Source: Martelella sp. AD-3
GTDB taxonomy: Bacteria; Pseudomonadota; Alphaproteobacteria; Rhizobiales; Rhizobiaceae
NCBI RefSeq assembly: GCF_001578105.1
Contig: NZ_CP014277.1
Coordinates: 62,001-126,000, forward strand
Direction of reading: 5' to 3'
Length of the DNA stretch: 64,000 bases
The number at the start of each line of letters is the position of its first letter. Positions within the stretch are counted from its first letter, which is position 1. Below the pieces are notes generated by a model. That model was not told where the DNA came from. It saw only the letters and a program-made list of their open reading frames with translations, and did no database searches. Positions 16,217-24,414 of this stretch are shown here, one piece after another. Both the position numbers and the translations under genes were made by a program.

Positions 16217-16453
16217 ATGGATCACATCGGACTTTCTCACCTGCTGGCACGTATCGGCCTTTTCAGCGCGACGACCCTGGCGGCCTATTCGGGCTTTGCA
16301 GTCCTGTTTGGCCTTTTTTGTCTTGTCGGAGGCCATAACATGATGGAAGCATTGTACGGAGGGTTCGCGAGCTTTTTGCTAGCTCTTGTTGTAGGCGCTG
16401 GAGGTGTTTGGATATCGACCTCCAGCCCACGATTCAACCAGAGACGAGACTGA
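16217..16453 (+). CDS. Small two-helix membrane protein, unknown
   Basis: 78 residues from ATG 16217, which directly follows TTGGGG. Two hydrophobic helices (about 9-36 and 46-67) are joined by a short GGHNMMEALYGG loop; the tail is polar. I do not recognise the family. It ends 20 bases inside the convergent peptidase gene. The hydrophobic layout makes it more than a chance frame. An upstream in-frame start at 16181 would place the first codons inside the hairpin and is less likely. Confidence 0.5.
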   Translation: MDHIGLSHLLARIGLFSATTLAAYSGFAVLFGLFCLVGGHNMMEALYGGFASFLLALVVGAGGVWISTSSPRFNQRRD

Positions 16454-17024
16454 CCCATGTGTTGGGGTCATGTTGCGATTGGCGCTTGAGGAAATAGAGT
16501 TCTGTTTCTTTCCAGAGCAGAACCCGAGGTTCAACGTTGTCCAGAACGAAATCCCCCCGATCGGTGATAACGGTCAGGACCGCATGTCCGCCTCCATTTG
16601 CATCCCGTCCAACCGTCATTGATAGTGCACCCAAGGGTATGCCCCGTTGATTTAGGCGTTTGCGCTTTTCAAGTGCGTAATCTTCGCAATCGCCAACATT
16701 TTTGGGATATTCCCACCGCTCTTCAACCCCGAATATTTCGTTGTCGGTCAGAGGTGCAACGGACGTATTCACATCATCATTGGTTTGAATGATGTCGCTC
16801 CAAAGTTCGCGTGTCAATTCGACGATCTGGCCATCTGCGGGGCGGTCACAGCGATCGGCGTAGCGCTGGCAATAGTCATAATAGCCGATAGGTATTGTCG
16901 TTCTGCCGAACGTCACCATATTCGCAACGCTAGTTGGCTGCGTCTGGTTGAGATGGAGTGCATTGGCGCCGGCGGCGCCGCATGACAAGGCGAGCGCAAG
17001 CGCCGCAATAACTGACTTTCCCAT
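16434..17024 (-). CDS. Transglutaminase-like cysteine peptidase (BTLCP), short form
   Basis: 196 residues with a signal peptide ending near ANA (about 22). The triad is visible: Cys in VGDCEDYALEKR, His in GGGHAVLTV and Asp in FVLDNVEP. An added cysteine pair (YCQRYADRC) precedes it. This compact form is common in Hyphomicrobiales, often in several copies per genome, and its substrates are largely unknown. Unlike the long copy at 14065-15129 it lacks the N-terminal extension. It converges with, and overlaps, the small membrane protein. Confidence 0.87.
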   Translation of the reverse strand: MGKSVIAALALALSCGAAGANALHLNQTQPTSVANMVTFGRTTIPIGYYDYCQRYADRCDRPADGQIVELTRELWSDIIQTNDDVNTSVAPLTDNEIFGVEERWEYPKNVGDCEDYALEKRKRLNQRGIPLGALSMTVGRDANGGGHAVLTVITDRGDFVLDNVEPRVLLWKETELYFLKRQSQHDPNTWVSLVSG

Positions 17025-17322
17025 GTTGAACCTTTCCCCAAAGTTGATGGAAAGACACTACGAGGAACAGATAAAAACTGGGAAAAATCAAAGACTTGGA
17101 TTTATCTCAAATGCGATTCAAATGCTGCTTTAGCAACACACGATTTAGAAACAATTGGATTGCTGAACTTTAGTAGCTCAGTGCGAAATCACACGCCCAT
17201 CGGCTTGGAAAATCGGATAGGACCGGACACCAGTTCCACAATTGATGCGTTCCTGAACCCTTACAAGCGGTGCGACAAAACGTGTATGGACAGGTCACCA
17301 AGTTTTAGCTATTCGATATGAG
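17025..17322 (+). other. Intergenic region between divergent genes
   Basis: 298 bases, AT-rich from 17060 to 17160. It must hold the promoters of the leftward peptidase and of the rightward copper/thiol gene run, but no clear sigma-70 pair, dyad or MerR-type spacer was found. Confidence 0.45.
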
Positions 17323-17661
17323 ATGAAAAGGTATGCCCGCATTCTAACGATCCTCATGCTCGCCGTTTTCGCGGCGGGTTCGGTCGCGCATACCGCGAAT
17401 GCAGCCAGCATGAATATGACGATGGCCCTTACCGCCGTCGAAAACGGCGATATGGGCAGCTGCAAAGATTGCCCTGTCGGCGGCGGTGACATGCAGCCGT
17501 GCGATTATTTCTGCGTTTCTCCCCTGTCGGCCATCCTGCCATCGGGCGAGGCCGGCCTGCCTGAGGCGGTGACGACCACCGAAGTAGCGGTTTATCGAAG
17601 CATGGCCGGACGCACCGGACTGCCGAACCCTTACCCTCCGAGATCCTCCACCCTGAGCTGA
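17323..17661 (+). CDS. Small secreted Cys/Met-containing protein, unknown
   Basis: 112 residues with a signal peptide (ends ANAAS, about 26). The mature part has ASMNMTMAL, then CKDCPVGGGDMQPCDYFC, i.e. two CxxC-like pairs among Met and Asp residues, which suggests metal binding in the periplasm. Similar short proteins are often annotated near copper-resistance genes. It precedes the long plus-strand run of copper and thiol genes by 133 bases and may be its first member. No family name can be given with confidence. Confidence 0.6.
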   Translation: MKRYARILTILMLAVFAAGSVAHTANAASMNMTMALTAVENGDMGSCKDCPVGGGDMQPCDYFCVSPLSAILPSGEAGLPEAVTTTEVAVYRSMAGRTGLPNPYPPRSSTLS

Positions 17662-17794
17662 CGCTGCCCGGAATCCGTTTCGGCTAGCTGCGGCTGACTT
17701 CATGCGCGATCAATCTGATCGTTCATGGTCCTACTCAGCATCGCGGGGTTCGCGCGCTGCGGGTTTGAGTTCCCCTCAGGATAGTTGGAATATC

Positions 17795-18733
17795 ATGACA
17801 TTGTTTCTACCGACGCCAACGCGTCGAGCCTTTATCACGTCCGCTATGGCTTTCGGGGCCAGTGCAGTGCTCTCGGTTTCGGTAAACCGGACAGCTCGTG
17901 CTGCGCCCGGCGAAACACCCTCCGCAATAGCCTTCGATGGCAATGCGCTCATCGTCGGAGGTGCTGGGCTTACCCGCCGCGACGATGGCGGAGTGTCCAC
18001 ACCGCTGCCCGGTCCGAAGGGCGGCAGCATTCTTTCGCTTGCGACACACAACGACCGTGCCGGTCGGATTGCGGCGGGGCTGTCCAATGGGGGCGTTGCG
18101 CTATCCGAAGACGGCGGGCAGAGCTGGGAGGCGAGAAGCCAGGGTTTACCCGAGGCTCCAGTAGTTGCTGTCGCAGCGGCTGCTTCAAACCCCGAAACCC
18201 TGTATGTTTCCGTTCATGGCGACGGTCTATGGAAAAGCGAAGATGCTGGCCGGTCTTGGGTCTTCGCGATGGACCGGCCTTGGCTGGCAGATGCCGAACG
18301 CGACTTGACTGCATTGGCCTCGGTCGATCTGGCCACGGGCATGGGCGGCATCTGGTTATACGCTGGAACCGGATTGGGTCTCACCCGCGTGCCCGACTGT
18401 TTCTGCCGTTGGCAGGACGTGCAGCCAGGCGATGCGATGGACGCATTGGTATCCGGGGCAGCGCCTGCGCCGGAGGCACCGTTGCCCACCGGAGAACCGA
18501 TCCACGCTTTGGTGAGCGCAGCGTCGGTTCCGATGAGGCTCTATGCCGCCCTACCTTCCGGTGTGTGGGCTTCCGCGGACGCGGGGGTCGTCTGGGCGCG
18601 ACGCTCGTCTTTCCGCACTGATGCGGTCGCCGTCCATCCCAACAATGCCGATCAAGTCGTTGCCCTCACCGAGGACGGTCTCATCCAAACTCGCGATGGC
18701 GGTCTGTCCTGGACCCCGCTCGCTAACAATTAA
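17795..18733 (+). CDS. Secreted BNR/beta-propeller protein (F510_1955-like)
   Basis: 312 residues from ATG 17795. A Tat-like signal (TRRAFITSAMAFG, cleaved about ARAA) precedes a beta-propeller with repeated Asp-box motifs such as SEDGGQSWE, SEDAGRSWV, SADAGVVWA and TRDGGLSWT at about 60-residue spacing. Such proteins are called BNR/sialidase-like or F510_1955-family and often accompany DUF411 and multicopper oxidase genes. A periplasmic scaffold or metal-site assembly role is possible; there is no evidence for sialidase activity. It abuts the DUF411 gene. Confidence 0.7.
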   Translation: MTLFLPTPTRRAFITSAMAFGASAVLSVSVNRTARAAPGETPSAIAFDGNALIVGGAGLTRRDDGGVSTPLPGPKGGSILSLATHNDRAGRIAAGLSNGGVALSEDGGQSWEARSQGLPEAPVVAVAAAASNPETLYVSVHGDGLWKSEDAGRSWVFAMDRPWLADAERDLTALASVDLATGMGGIWLYAGTGLGLTRVPDCFCRWQDVQPGDAMDALVSGAAPAPEAPLPTGEPIHALVSAASVPMRLYAALPSGVWASADAGVVWARRSSFRTDAVAVHPNNADQVVALTEDGLIQTRDGGLSWTPLANN

Positions 18734-18744
18734 TGGAGAACAAC

Positions 18745-19227
18745 ATGAAAAAGATCTTTGTTGCCGCAACCGTTACCGCCTTGGCTGTCATTGGTAGTGT
18801 GGCGTTTACGGCGTTGACCTCGGCTCAAGCTCCCCAAGACGCAAGTGCCAGCGTTGCTGGTGCCAAGGCGATCACAATCTGGCGCGACCCCGGCTGTGGA
18901 TGTTGCGATACCTATGCCGACTATCTGGAGACCAACGGCTTTTCTGTGACGCGCGTCGATGATCGCGATTTCGACAAGCGCTCGGTTGAAATGGGCGTTC
19001 CCGAGCGAGGTATCGGGTGTCACCTGGCCGAGATTGACGGCTATGTCGTAAGCGGGCTCGTGCCTGTCGAGATTATCGAACGGCTGGTCAGCGAGCGTCC
19101 AGATGTCACCGGCATCACGTTGCCCGGAATGCCGGGGAATGCTCCCGGCATGGCACCGGCAAAGACAGGCACGCTAAAGACCTACGCCTTCGGCAAGGAC
19201 GGCGTCGCCGTTTACTCCGATGAGTGA
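18745..19227 (+). CDS. DUF411 periplasmic metal-binding protein
   Basis: 160 residues. ATG 18745 is chosen over 18733 because GGAG (18736-18739) lies just upstream and the signal peptide then starts MKKIFVAATV. The mature domain opens ITIWRDPGCGCCDTYADYLE, the CGCC signature of DUF411, and carries GIGCHLAEIDGYVVSGLVP, as in the family. DUF411 proteins occur in copper and silver resistance clusters and are thought to bind copper. A Met/Pro-rich stretch follows the core. Its stop overlaps the next small gene. Confidence 0.87.
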   Translation: MKKIFVAATVTALAVIGSVAFTALTSAQAPQDASASVAGAKAITIWRDPGCGCCDTYADYLETNGFSVTRVDDRDFDKRSVEMGVPERGIGCHLAEIDGYVVSGLVPVEIIERLVSERPDVTGITLPGMPGNAPGMAPAKTGTLKTYAFGKDGVAVYSDE

Positions 19228-19363
19228 TGGCATGAACGGTATGATGGATGGCTCCATGATGGGCTTTATGATGTTCGGAGGTGGTCTGTTCAGCCTTCTG
19301 ATCCTGGCTGTTCTGGTCCTCGGCATTTTCGCGTTGGTGAAGTTTCTGCGGGGGCGGCAATGA
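19220..19363 (+). CDS. 47-residue Met-rich single-pass membrane peptide
   Basis: ATG 19220 to TGA 19361-19363, overlapping the DUF411 stop upstream and the cytochrome start downstream. The head has eight methionines in 18 residues (MNGMMDGSMMGFMM); a single helix follows (LFSLLILAVLVLGIFALVKFL) with a basic end. The same layout recurs in the 38-residue gene at 27394-27510, beside the multicopper oxidase, which supports it as a real family. It may bind Cu(I) at the outer membrane face through Met side chains; this is inference. Confidence 0.68.
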   Translation: MSDGMNGMMDGSMMGFMMFGGGLFSLLILAVLVLGIFALVKFLRGRQ

Positions 19364-19845
19364 GGCGGATGATGCTTCTCCTTTCCGCTGTCGCCTTTTC
19401 GGGTCTGGCAGCTATCGCCGCGCAGGGGCAATCGCAAAGTACCGGTACACAAGCCGAAGACCTGACTGTGCTGGGTTATCCTGTGACAGACGAGCAGATC
19501 ACCCTCGGAAGGCAAGTTTATGCGCAAAACTGCGCCTCCTGCCATGGCGCCGAGCTCCAGGGTCAGCCGAACTGGAGGCGCAGGCTGGAGAACGGCCGCA
19601 TGCCGGCGCCGCCCCATGACGAGAGCGGCCACACCTGGCATCACTCGGACCAGGACCTGTTCGACATCACCAAGTTCGGCGTCGGCGGTGTCGTTGCGGG
19701 CTATGAGAGCGACATGCCCGCGTTCGAGGACATCCTGAGCAACGAGGAGATCGCAGCGGTACTCGCATTCATCAAGAGTACCTGGCCCGAGCGCCAGCGG
19801 GAATCACAGGCTCGAGTGACGGCCAAAGCCGGTGGTGGGTTATGA
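19360..19845 (+). CDS. Monoheme c-type cytochrome
   Basis: 161 residues with a signal peptide (ends AIAAQ). One heme site, CASCHGAELQGQ, and a distal Met in YESDMPAFEDILSNEEI fit a class I cytochrome c. A HTWHHSD segment between them adds histidines. It overlaps its neighbours by four bases on each side, within the copper/thiol run, and may take electrons from the multicopper oxidase system or from Cu(I); this is inference. Confidence 0.88.
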   Translation: MRRMMLLLSAVAFSGLAAIAAQGQSQSTGTQAEDLTVLGYPVTDEQITLGRQVYAQNCASCHGAELQGQPNWRRRLENGRMPAPPHDESGHTWHHSDQDLFDITKFGVGGVVAGYESDMPAFEDILSNEEIAAVLAFIKSTWPERQRESQARVTAKAGGGL

Positions 19846-20444
19846 CTATGGACAGGGAACAGTCGTTCGCCAAAACGGGACGAAGCGTTTTGGCCTTCCT
19901 GCCGCTTACTGTCGCTGCGGTGCTTGCCATCTTTCTGGCCTGGGGCTTGACCCAAGACCCTGGCAGTCTTCCGTCCGCGCTCATCGGCAAGGTGGTGCCG
20001 GAATTTGACCTGCCGCCGGTTCAGGGACGATCGCTCGGGCTGTCGAGCGATGATCTCAAAGGAGAGGTATCGCTGGTCAATGTCTTTGCTTCCTGGTGCG
20101 TTGCCTGCCGCGAAGAGCACCCTCTGTTCATGCAGCTTGCAGCGCAAGGCACCGTGCCGCTGCACGGCCTCAACTACAAGGATCAGCCGGACGATGCGGC
20201 GCAATGGCTGGACAGCTTGGGCGACCCCTACACGCGCACCGGAGCCGACATCAGTGGGAAGGTGGCGATCGATTGGGGCGTCTATGGCGTACCCGAAACC
20301 TTTGTGGTCGATGCGGACGGGCTCATCGTCTACAAGCATATCGGACCGGTGAACGAAGAGGTGCTCGCGAAAACCATCCTGCCGCTGGTGGAATCATTGC
20401 GCCAGCAGACCGCGGACCAGAAGATGCGGGGCGCTGGTTCATGA
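19842..20444 (+). CDS. CcmG/DsbE-like periplasmic thiol reductase
   Basis: 200 residues. One membrane anchor (about 14-36), then a thioredoxin domain with FASWCVACREEHPLF (active site CVAC), the CcmG-type GLNYKD segment and the cis-proline loop GVPETFVVDADG. CcmG-type proteins reduce apocytochrome c thiols. With CcdA encoded downstream at 24415-25155 it could receive electrons from the cytoplasm. It overlaps both neighbours (ATGA). The next gene encodes a second thioredoxin of TlpA type. Confidence 0.88.
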   Translation: MTMDREQSFAKTGRSVLAFLPLTVAAVLAIFLAWGLTQDPGSLPSALIGKVVPEFDLPPVQGRSLGLSSDDLKGEVSLVNVFASWCVACREEHPLFMQLAAQGTVPLHGLNYKDQPDDAAQWLDSLGDPYTRTGADISGKVAIDWGVYGVPETFVVDADGLIVYKHIGPVNEEVLAKTILPLVESLRQQTADQKMRGAGS

Positions 20445-21052
20445 CGGCTCTATTGCACGCAAAACGCACAATCTTAATCGCACTTGCGGCAGGGGGCCTC
20501 GTGGTGGTCGCGCTCGCAGTCACCGCCGCAATGATTTACATCGACGGCGATAAGGGCTCCCACCCCGTTGGCGACAGACCAGGCACAATACTATTGCCCC
20601 AGCCCTTCGTCATGCACGAAACGCCTCGGCCGCTTCCCGTGGTCACGTTCGAGGACGGGGCAGGTCAGGCTCTCACGCTGGCCTCATTCAAAGGCAAAAC
20701 CGTTCTGCTCAACATCTGGGCGACCTGGTGCGTGCCCTGCCGCGAGGAAATGCCAACGCTTGATGCGCTTCAGGCAAAACTCGGCGGCCCCGGTTTCGAG
20801 GTTGTGCCTCTTTCTGTCGACCGGGCCGGGCCGGAGGTAGTCCGCAAATTCTATGCCGAGATCGGTATCCGGAATCTCGGCCTCTATATCGATGCATCGA
20901 TGCGGGCTTCGTTCGACCTTGCGGCTGTCGGCCTACCTACGACGCTCCTGATCGACGGTGAGGGGCGGGAACTGGGACGGCTCGTCGGCCCGGCAGAATG
21001 GGACGCGCCCGAGATGATCGATTTTCTCAGAACACATCAGACCTCGAACTGA
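20441..21052 (+). CDS. TlpA-like membrane-anchored thioredoxin
   Basis: 203 residues from ATG 20441, overlapping the previous stop. An N-terminal anchor (about 8-31) leads to a thioredoxin domain with LNIWATWCVPCREEMPTL (CVPC) and VGLPTTLLIDGEG. The TlpA type is known to reduce ScoI and the CuA site of cytochrome oxidase in rhizobia, which fits the several Sco genes here. It ends 13 bases before the next gene. Confidence 0.88.
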   Translation: MTALLHAKRTILIALAAGGLVVVALAVTAAMIYIDGDKGSHPVGDRPGTILLPQPFVMHETPRPLPVVTFEDGAGQALTLASFKGKTVLLNIWATWCVPCREEMPTLDALQAKLGGPGFEVVPLSVDRAGPEVVRKFYAEIGIRNLGLYIDASMRASFDLAAVGLPTTLLIDGEGRELGRLVGPAEWDAPEMIDFLRTHQTSN

Positions 21053-21065
21053 AAAGGAAGCCTTC

Positions 21066-21497
21066 ATGGATAAGTCGCGACAATACAGCACCGAGGACGG
21101 TTCGTTTGGCCGCGATGTTCTCTACGCGCTTCGCTACTACCTCAGCGGCCGTCGCGGATACCTCATACTTGCGGCGGTCCTGATTGCTGGCGGTCTCGCG
21201 TTTAATTGGAGTTGGCTAGCCGCGGCAGGCATAGCGCCGCTGCTCCTCACAGCACTGCCGTGTGTCGCCATGTGCGCGCTCGGACTCTGCATGAACAAGG
21301 TTACCGGCGGTTCCTGCAAGTCAAACCAGGCCGGAAACCCTGCTGCCGCAGACGGTGAACCTTCATTACCGGGCGGAGCCCAAAATGACCTCTTGTCGGA
21401 CGAAACCGTGCAACACGCACAATCCGTCAGTGTGGCGGTTTCGTCACGGCATTCCCTATCCCTAACCAAGCAGAAAAGGAACACGACCGATGATTAA
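21066..21497 (+). CDS. Membrane protein with Cys-containing loop, unknown
   Basis: 143 residues. Two helices (about 30-45 and 50-75) are followed by CVAMCALGLCMNKVTGGSC and a polar C-terminal tail of about 55 residues. The short hydrophobic-Cys layout resembles small membrane proteins seen in copper resistance clusters, but I do not recognise a family. AAGGAAG precedes the start. The last residues overlap the next gene. Confidence 0.55.
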   Translation: MDKSRQYSTEDGSFGRDVLYALRYYLSGRRGYLILAAVLIAGGLAFNWSWLAAAGIAPLLLTALPCVAMCALGLCMNKVTGGSCKSNQAGNPAAADGEPSLPGGAQNDLLSDETVQHAQSVSVAVSSRHSLSLTKQKRNTTDD

Positions 21498-21789
21498 ACC
21501 TATCAAGTCTCTCACTATGGCTGCCGTTTTGATGATCAACATCGCCGCAGTCCCGACCCTTCAAGCCGCTGAGCACAAAACTCCAAGCAACCAGGGCTCC
21601 ATGATGGAAGAGGGCAGCATGGGGAACAACAAAGATATGATGAATCAGGACGGAATGTCCGGCATGGGCGGAATGGACGGCATGATGGGCATGATGAAAA
21701 TGATGGCCCAGATGGCGCCGATGATGGAGCAGTGCACCAAGTTGATGGCCAGCATGACAGACAACATGAAATCGTCGACAGACCAATAG
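21490..21789 (+). CDS. Met-rich periplasmic protein
   Basis: 99 residues: a signal peptide (ends LQAAE, about 27) and a mature part with more than 20 methionines, including MSGMGGMDGMMGMMKMMAQM, plus one Cys in MMEQCTKLM. Met-rich periplasmic proteins of this kind bind Cu(I) or Ag(I). The start overlaps the preceding gene by eight bases. A strong hairpin follows at 21801-21833, which may separate it from the downstream sco unit. Confidence 0.72.
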   Translation: MIKPIKSLTMAAVLMINIAAVPTLQAAEHKTPSNQGSMMEEGSMGNNKDMMNQDGMSGMGGMDGMMGMMKMMAQMAPMMEQCTKLMASMTDNMKSSTDQ

Positions 21790-21800
21790 GAGGCTGAGAT

Positions 21801-21833
21801 CCCCCCGCCCGGACATTTGGTCCGGGCGGGGGG
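21801..21833 (+). terminator. 14-bp GC hairpin after the Met-rich gene
   Basis: CCCCCCGCCCGGAC (21801-21814) pairs perfectly with 21820-21833 around a five-base loop (ATTTG). Its position after a gene end suggests a terminator or mRNA-stabilising stem, but no T-run follows and the next gene starts 17 bases later. Confidence 0.6.
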
Positions 21834-21849
21834 GCTGCGAGAAACAGAC

Positions 21850-22491
21850 ATGACATCAGGCAAAACAACACATCTCAGACGAATTCGCTACGGCCTGTGG
21901 TTCCTGGTGACCATTGCCGCGTTGGTGATCGGTGGTGCCTATTTCGTCCGGACGATCGGCGTCCGCGAGCCGCCGTCGGTCACCACCGGCGAGGCCGCAA
22001 TTCGCTCCGAGTTTTCGTTGATCGACCACAACGGAAATCGCGTGACCGAGGCCGACTTCCTCGGGCGCTGGCAACTCGTGTTCTTCGGATTCACCTATTG
22101 CCCCGACGTCTGCCCGACCACGCTCGCCTACATGGCGAATGTGCTGGATCGGTTTGGCGGCGAGGTCGAGCGGGTCGCACCGATCTTCATCACCGTCGAC
22201 CCGTCGCGCGATACGCCGGAGGTGATGGCGGAATATGTCCAGGCCTTCCACCCGAAGCTGGTTGGACTGACCGGATCCGAAGCCGCGGTCGCCGCAGCTG
22301 CCCAATCCTTCCGCGTCTACTACGAGAAGATGGAAGAGGAAACAGCGCCGGACGGATATCTGATGGCGCACTCCGGGCACATCTACCTGATGACACCCGA
22401 AGGCCGCTTTGAGGATGTCTTCCGCGAAGGCGAACAGTTCGCGGAAGAGATGGCCGTCGAGGTCCTTGCAAGAATGAATGGAAAATATTGA
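21850..22491 (+). CDS. SCO1/SenC-family copper chaperone
   Basis: 213 residues from ATG 21850. Membrane anchor about 14-34, then FFGFTYCPDVCPTTL (CPDVC) and GYLMAHSGHIYLM, with the His ligand in MAHS. The ending and the MAHS context place it with the Sco at 10493-11086. It is followed by PCuAC with a one-base overlap, repeating the sco-pcuAC order seen at 10493 and, in reverse order, at 42256-43376. Confidence 0.92.
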   Translation: MTSGKTTHLRRIRYGLWFLVTIAALVIGGAYFVRTIGVREPPSVTTGEAAIRSEFSLIDHNGNRVTEADFLGRWQLVFFGFTYCPDVCPTTLAYMANVLDRFGGEVERVAPIFITVDPSRDTPEVMAEYVQAFHPKLVGLTGSEAAVAAAAQSFRVYYEKMEEETAPDGYLMAHSGHIYLMTPEGRFEDVFREGEQFAEEMAVEVLARMNGKY

Positions 22492-22940
22492 TGAAAATAC
22501 TGATTGCAATAGCGGTGGCGGTCTGGGCGGGCGCATCGCCGGCACTCGCAGAGGAGAGTGTCCGCGTTTCCGATGCGTGGGCGCGCGCGACCATCCTCGC
22601 GTCCCGGCCCGGCGCTGCCTATCTCACGATCGAAAGCGCCTCGGAAGACCGGCTTGTAGGCGTGACGACGCCGGTCGCAGGCCACGTCATGATCCACGCG
22701 ATCGAAAAGGACGGCGACATAAGCCGCATGAAACACATCGAAACGCTTGAATTGCCATCGGGTGAGCGGTTCACGCTCGCGCCCGGCGGCATGCACCTGA
22801 TGCTGATGGGACTGCAAGACAAACTCAGCGAGGGCACGACATTCCCTATGACGCTCAGCTTCGAGAACGCCGGAGAGATCACCGTTGAGGTTTCCGTGCT
22901 CGGAATAGCGGCCGAGGGGCCACAGGAGGTTGCTGAATGA
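22491..22940 (+). CDS. PCuAC-type periplasmic copper chaperone
   Basis: 149 residues from ATG 22491 (TTG 22488 is possible). Signal peptide ends near SPALA. Ligand motifs GHVMIHAIEKDG, ISRMKHIE and GMHLMLMGLQD fit the Cu(I) site of PCuAC. Partner of the preceding Sco protein. The stop overlaps the start of a third redox protein. Confidence 0.92.
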   Translation: MKILIAIAVAVWAGASPALAEESVRVSDAWARATILASRPGAAYLTIESASEDRLVGVTTPVAGHVMIHAIEKDGDISRMKHIETLELPSGERFTLAPGGMHLMLMGLQDKLSEGTTFPMTLSFENAGEITVEVSVLGIAAEGPQEVAE

Positions 22941-23563
22941 AGCGCTTCCTGATCCTGGCCTTCCTGCTGGTTGCACAGCCGGCATTCGCAAATCATCCCG
23001 GTGAGCGCATCGATGAGGTGATGACTGAACAGGAGTTGGCCTTCGAGGTGATGGATCGTCCTTCCACGCCCGATCTGGATGTCGAAGAACCAGGCGGCAA
23101 TGTCCTGCGCCTCGGCGATCTCCATGATCAGATCATCGTGCTGAGCTTTGTTCCGCAGAACTGTGACAGTCCATGCGCCAAACAACAGGCCGTTCTTGCG
23201 AGCGTGCAGGAACAGGTGAATGCTTCGCCGATGAAGCAAATGGTCACGTTTGTAACCGTCCTTGACGCAGATGCCTCGACCCAGGCTCCGTCGGACCAGG
23301 CGAACTGGCGGCGCGTGATCCCATCGGACGACGAGACAACCGCCAGTCTGGCGGATCGATTTGCGGCGTTCAGCGGCCGCGACCAGGAGTTGCCGATGGC
23401 GCATGTCATCGACCGCAACGGACGGAATGCCGGTATTTTCCATGGATCCGATTTCAGCAAAACAAATCTGACCCTCTACATCAACCAGCTCATCAACAAC
23501 GCGCATGCGCCAAAGCCGCCTACCGAAAAGGGGTGGTGGGAATGGCTGACAGGCCTGTTCTGA
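22937..23563 (+). CDS. Divergent Sco-like periplasmic thioredoxin-fold protein
   Basis: 208 residues with a signal peptide (ends PAFA) and an AGGAGG ribosome site. The domain has VLSFVPQNCDSPCAKQQAVL, a CX3C pair at the place of the Sco CPxxC site but lacking the following proline, and PMAHVIDRNGR, with His at the Sco ligand position. This keeps the Cys-Cys-His set of Sco proteins in an unusual sequence. It ends WWEWLTGLF. Probably a copper or thiol partner of the preceding sco and pcuAC; the exact job is unknown. Confidence 0.72.
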   Translation: MKRFLILAFLLVAQPAFANHPGERIDEVMTEQELAFEVMDRPSTPDLDVEEPGGNVLRLGDLHDQIIVLSFVPQNCDSPCAKQQAVLASVQEQVNASPMKQMVTFVTVLDADASTQAPSDQANWRRVIPSDDETTASLADRFAAFSGRDQELPMAHVIDRNGRNAGIFHGSDFSKTNLTLYINQLINNAHAPKPPTEKGWWEWLTGLF

Positions 23564-23580
23564 ACAGCGGGAGAAGGAAG

Positions 23581-24384
23581 TTGACGCAATTTTCGAAATT
23601 CACGGGGCGCCGCTTCGGCTTTCTCCTGCTGCCCCTGCTGCTGATCATCGCGGCAGGCACCTGGTATCTGATCGATCCAGGGTTCAGGGCCGGCCAGCAG
23701 CCCACTATCGCGTCGGAGAACCTGCCGCAGGACGCGTTCGAGCGGCGCGTGCGCGACTATCTTGTAGCCAACCCAGAGGTCATCGTCGAGGCCATGCAGA
23801 ACCTCGAACGGAAGCAACGGGAGGCGGAACAGACGGAAGCTCAGGCAGCCCTTGCCACGCACCGTGACGAACTGTTCAAAAGTCCCGAAAGCCCAGTTGG
23901 CGGCAATCCGCAAGGCGATGTGACGTTGGTCGAATTCTTCGATTACAATTGCCCCTATTGCCGCCAGGTTGCGCCAACGATGATGGCGGCGGAAGCAGAC
24001 GATCCGAAACTGCGCATCGTCTACAAGGAGTTTCCCATTCTGGGGCCGAATTCCGTGTTCGCGGCAAGGGCAGCGCTCGCGGCCCGCCAGCAGAACCTCT
24101 ACCCCGAATTCCATAAAGCAATGATGCAGGTGTCAGGAGCTGCCGACGAGGGACGAGTGATGGAGGTTGCTGGGCAAATCGGCCTGGATGTCGAGCGGCT
24201 GCGAAACGATATGGCCGATCCCGCTGTCGACGCTGAAATCGCGCGCAACCTTGCGCTCGCCCAAGTTCTGCGGATCAACGGTACGCCGGGCTTTGTTATC
24301 GGTGAGGAAATATTGCGCGGCGCCACCGACCTGCAAACCATGCAAACGCTGATCGCGCGTGCCCGGAAAAGCGGTGACCAGTGA
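23581..24384 (+). CDS. DsbA-family oxidoreductase with helical N-terminus
   Basis: 267 residues from TTG 23581, preferred because GGGAG and AAGG lie just upstream and the previous gene ends at 23563; GTG 23533 and ATG 23542 are in-frame alternatives. A membrane anchor (about 12-32) and a helical segment with ERRVRDYLVANPEVIVEAMQ (the dimerisation arm seen in ScsC and similar proteins) precede a DsbA fold with VEFFDYNCPYCRQVAP (CPYC) and NGTPGFVIGEE (cis-Pro). CPYC proteins can isomerise or oxidise; ScsC-like proteins belong to copper-tolerance systems. Confidence 0.87.
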   Translation: MTQFSKFTGRRFGFLLLPLLLIIAAGTWYLIDPGFRAGQQPTIASENLPQDAFERRVRDYLVANPEVIVEAMQNLERKQREAEQTEAQAALATHRDELFKSPESPVGGNPQGDVTLVEFFDYNCPYCRQVAPTMMAAEADDPKLRIVYKEFPILGPNSVFAARAALAARQQNLYPEFHKAMMQVSGAADEGRVMEVAGQIGLDVERLRNDMADPAVDAEIARNLALAQVLRINGTPGFVIGEEILRGATDLQTMQTLIARARKSGDQ

Positions 24385-24414
24385 GCTCGGAAGAAGACTT
24401 GAAGGGCCGTCCGA

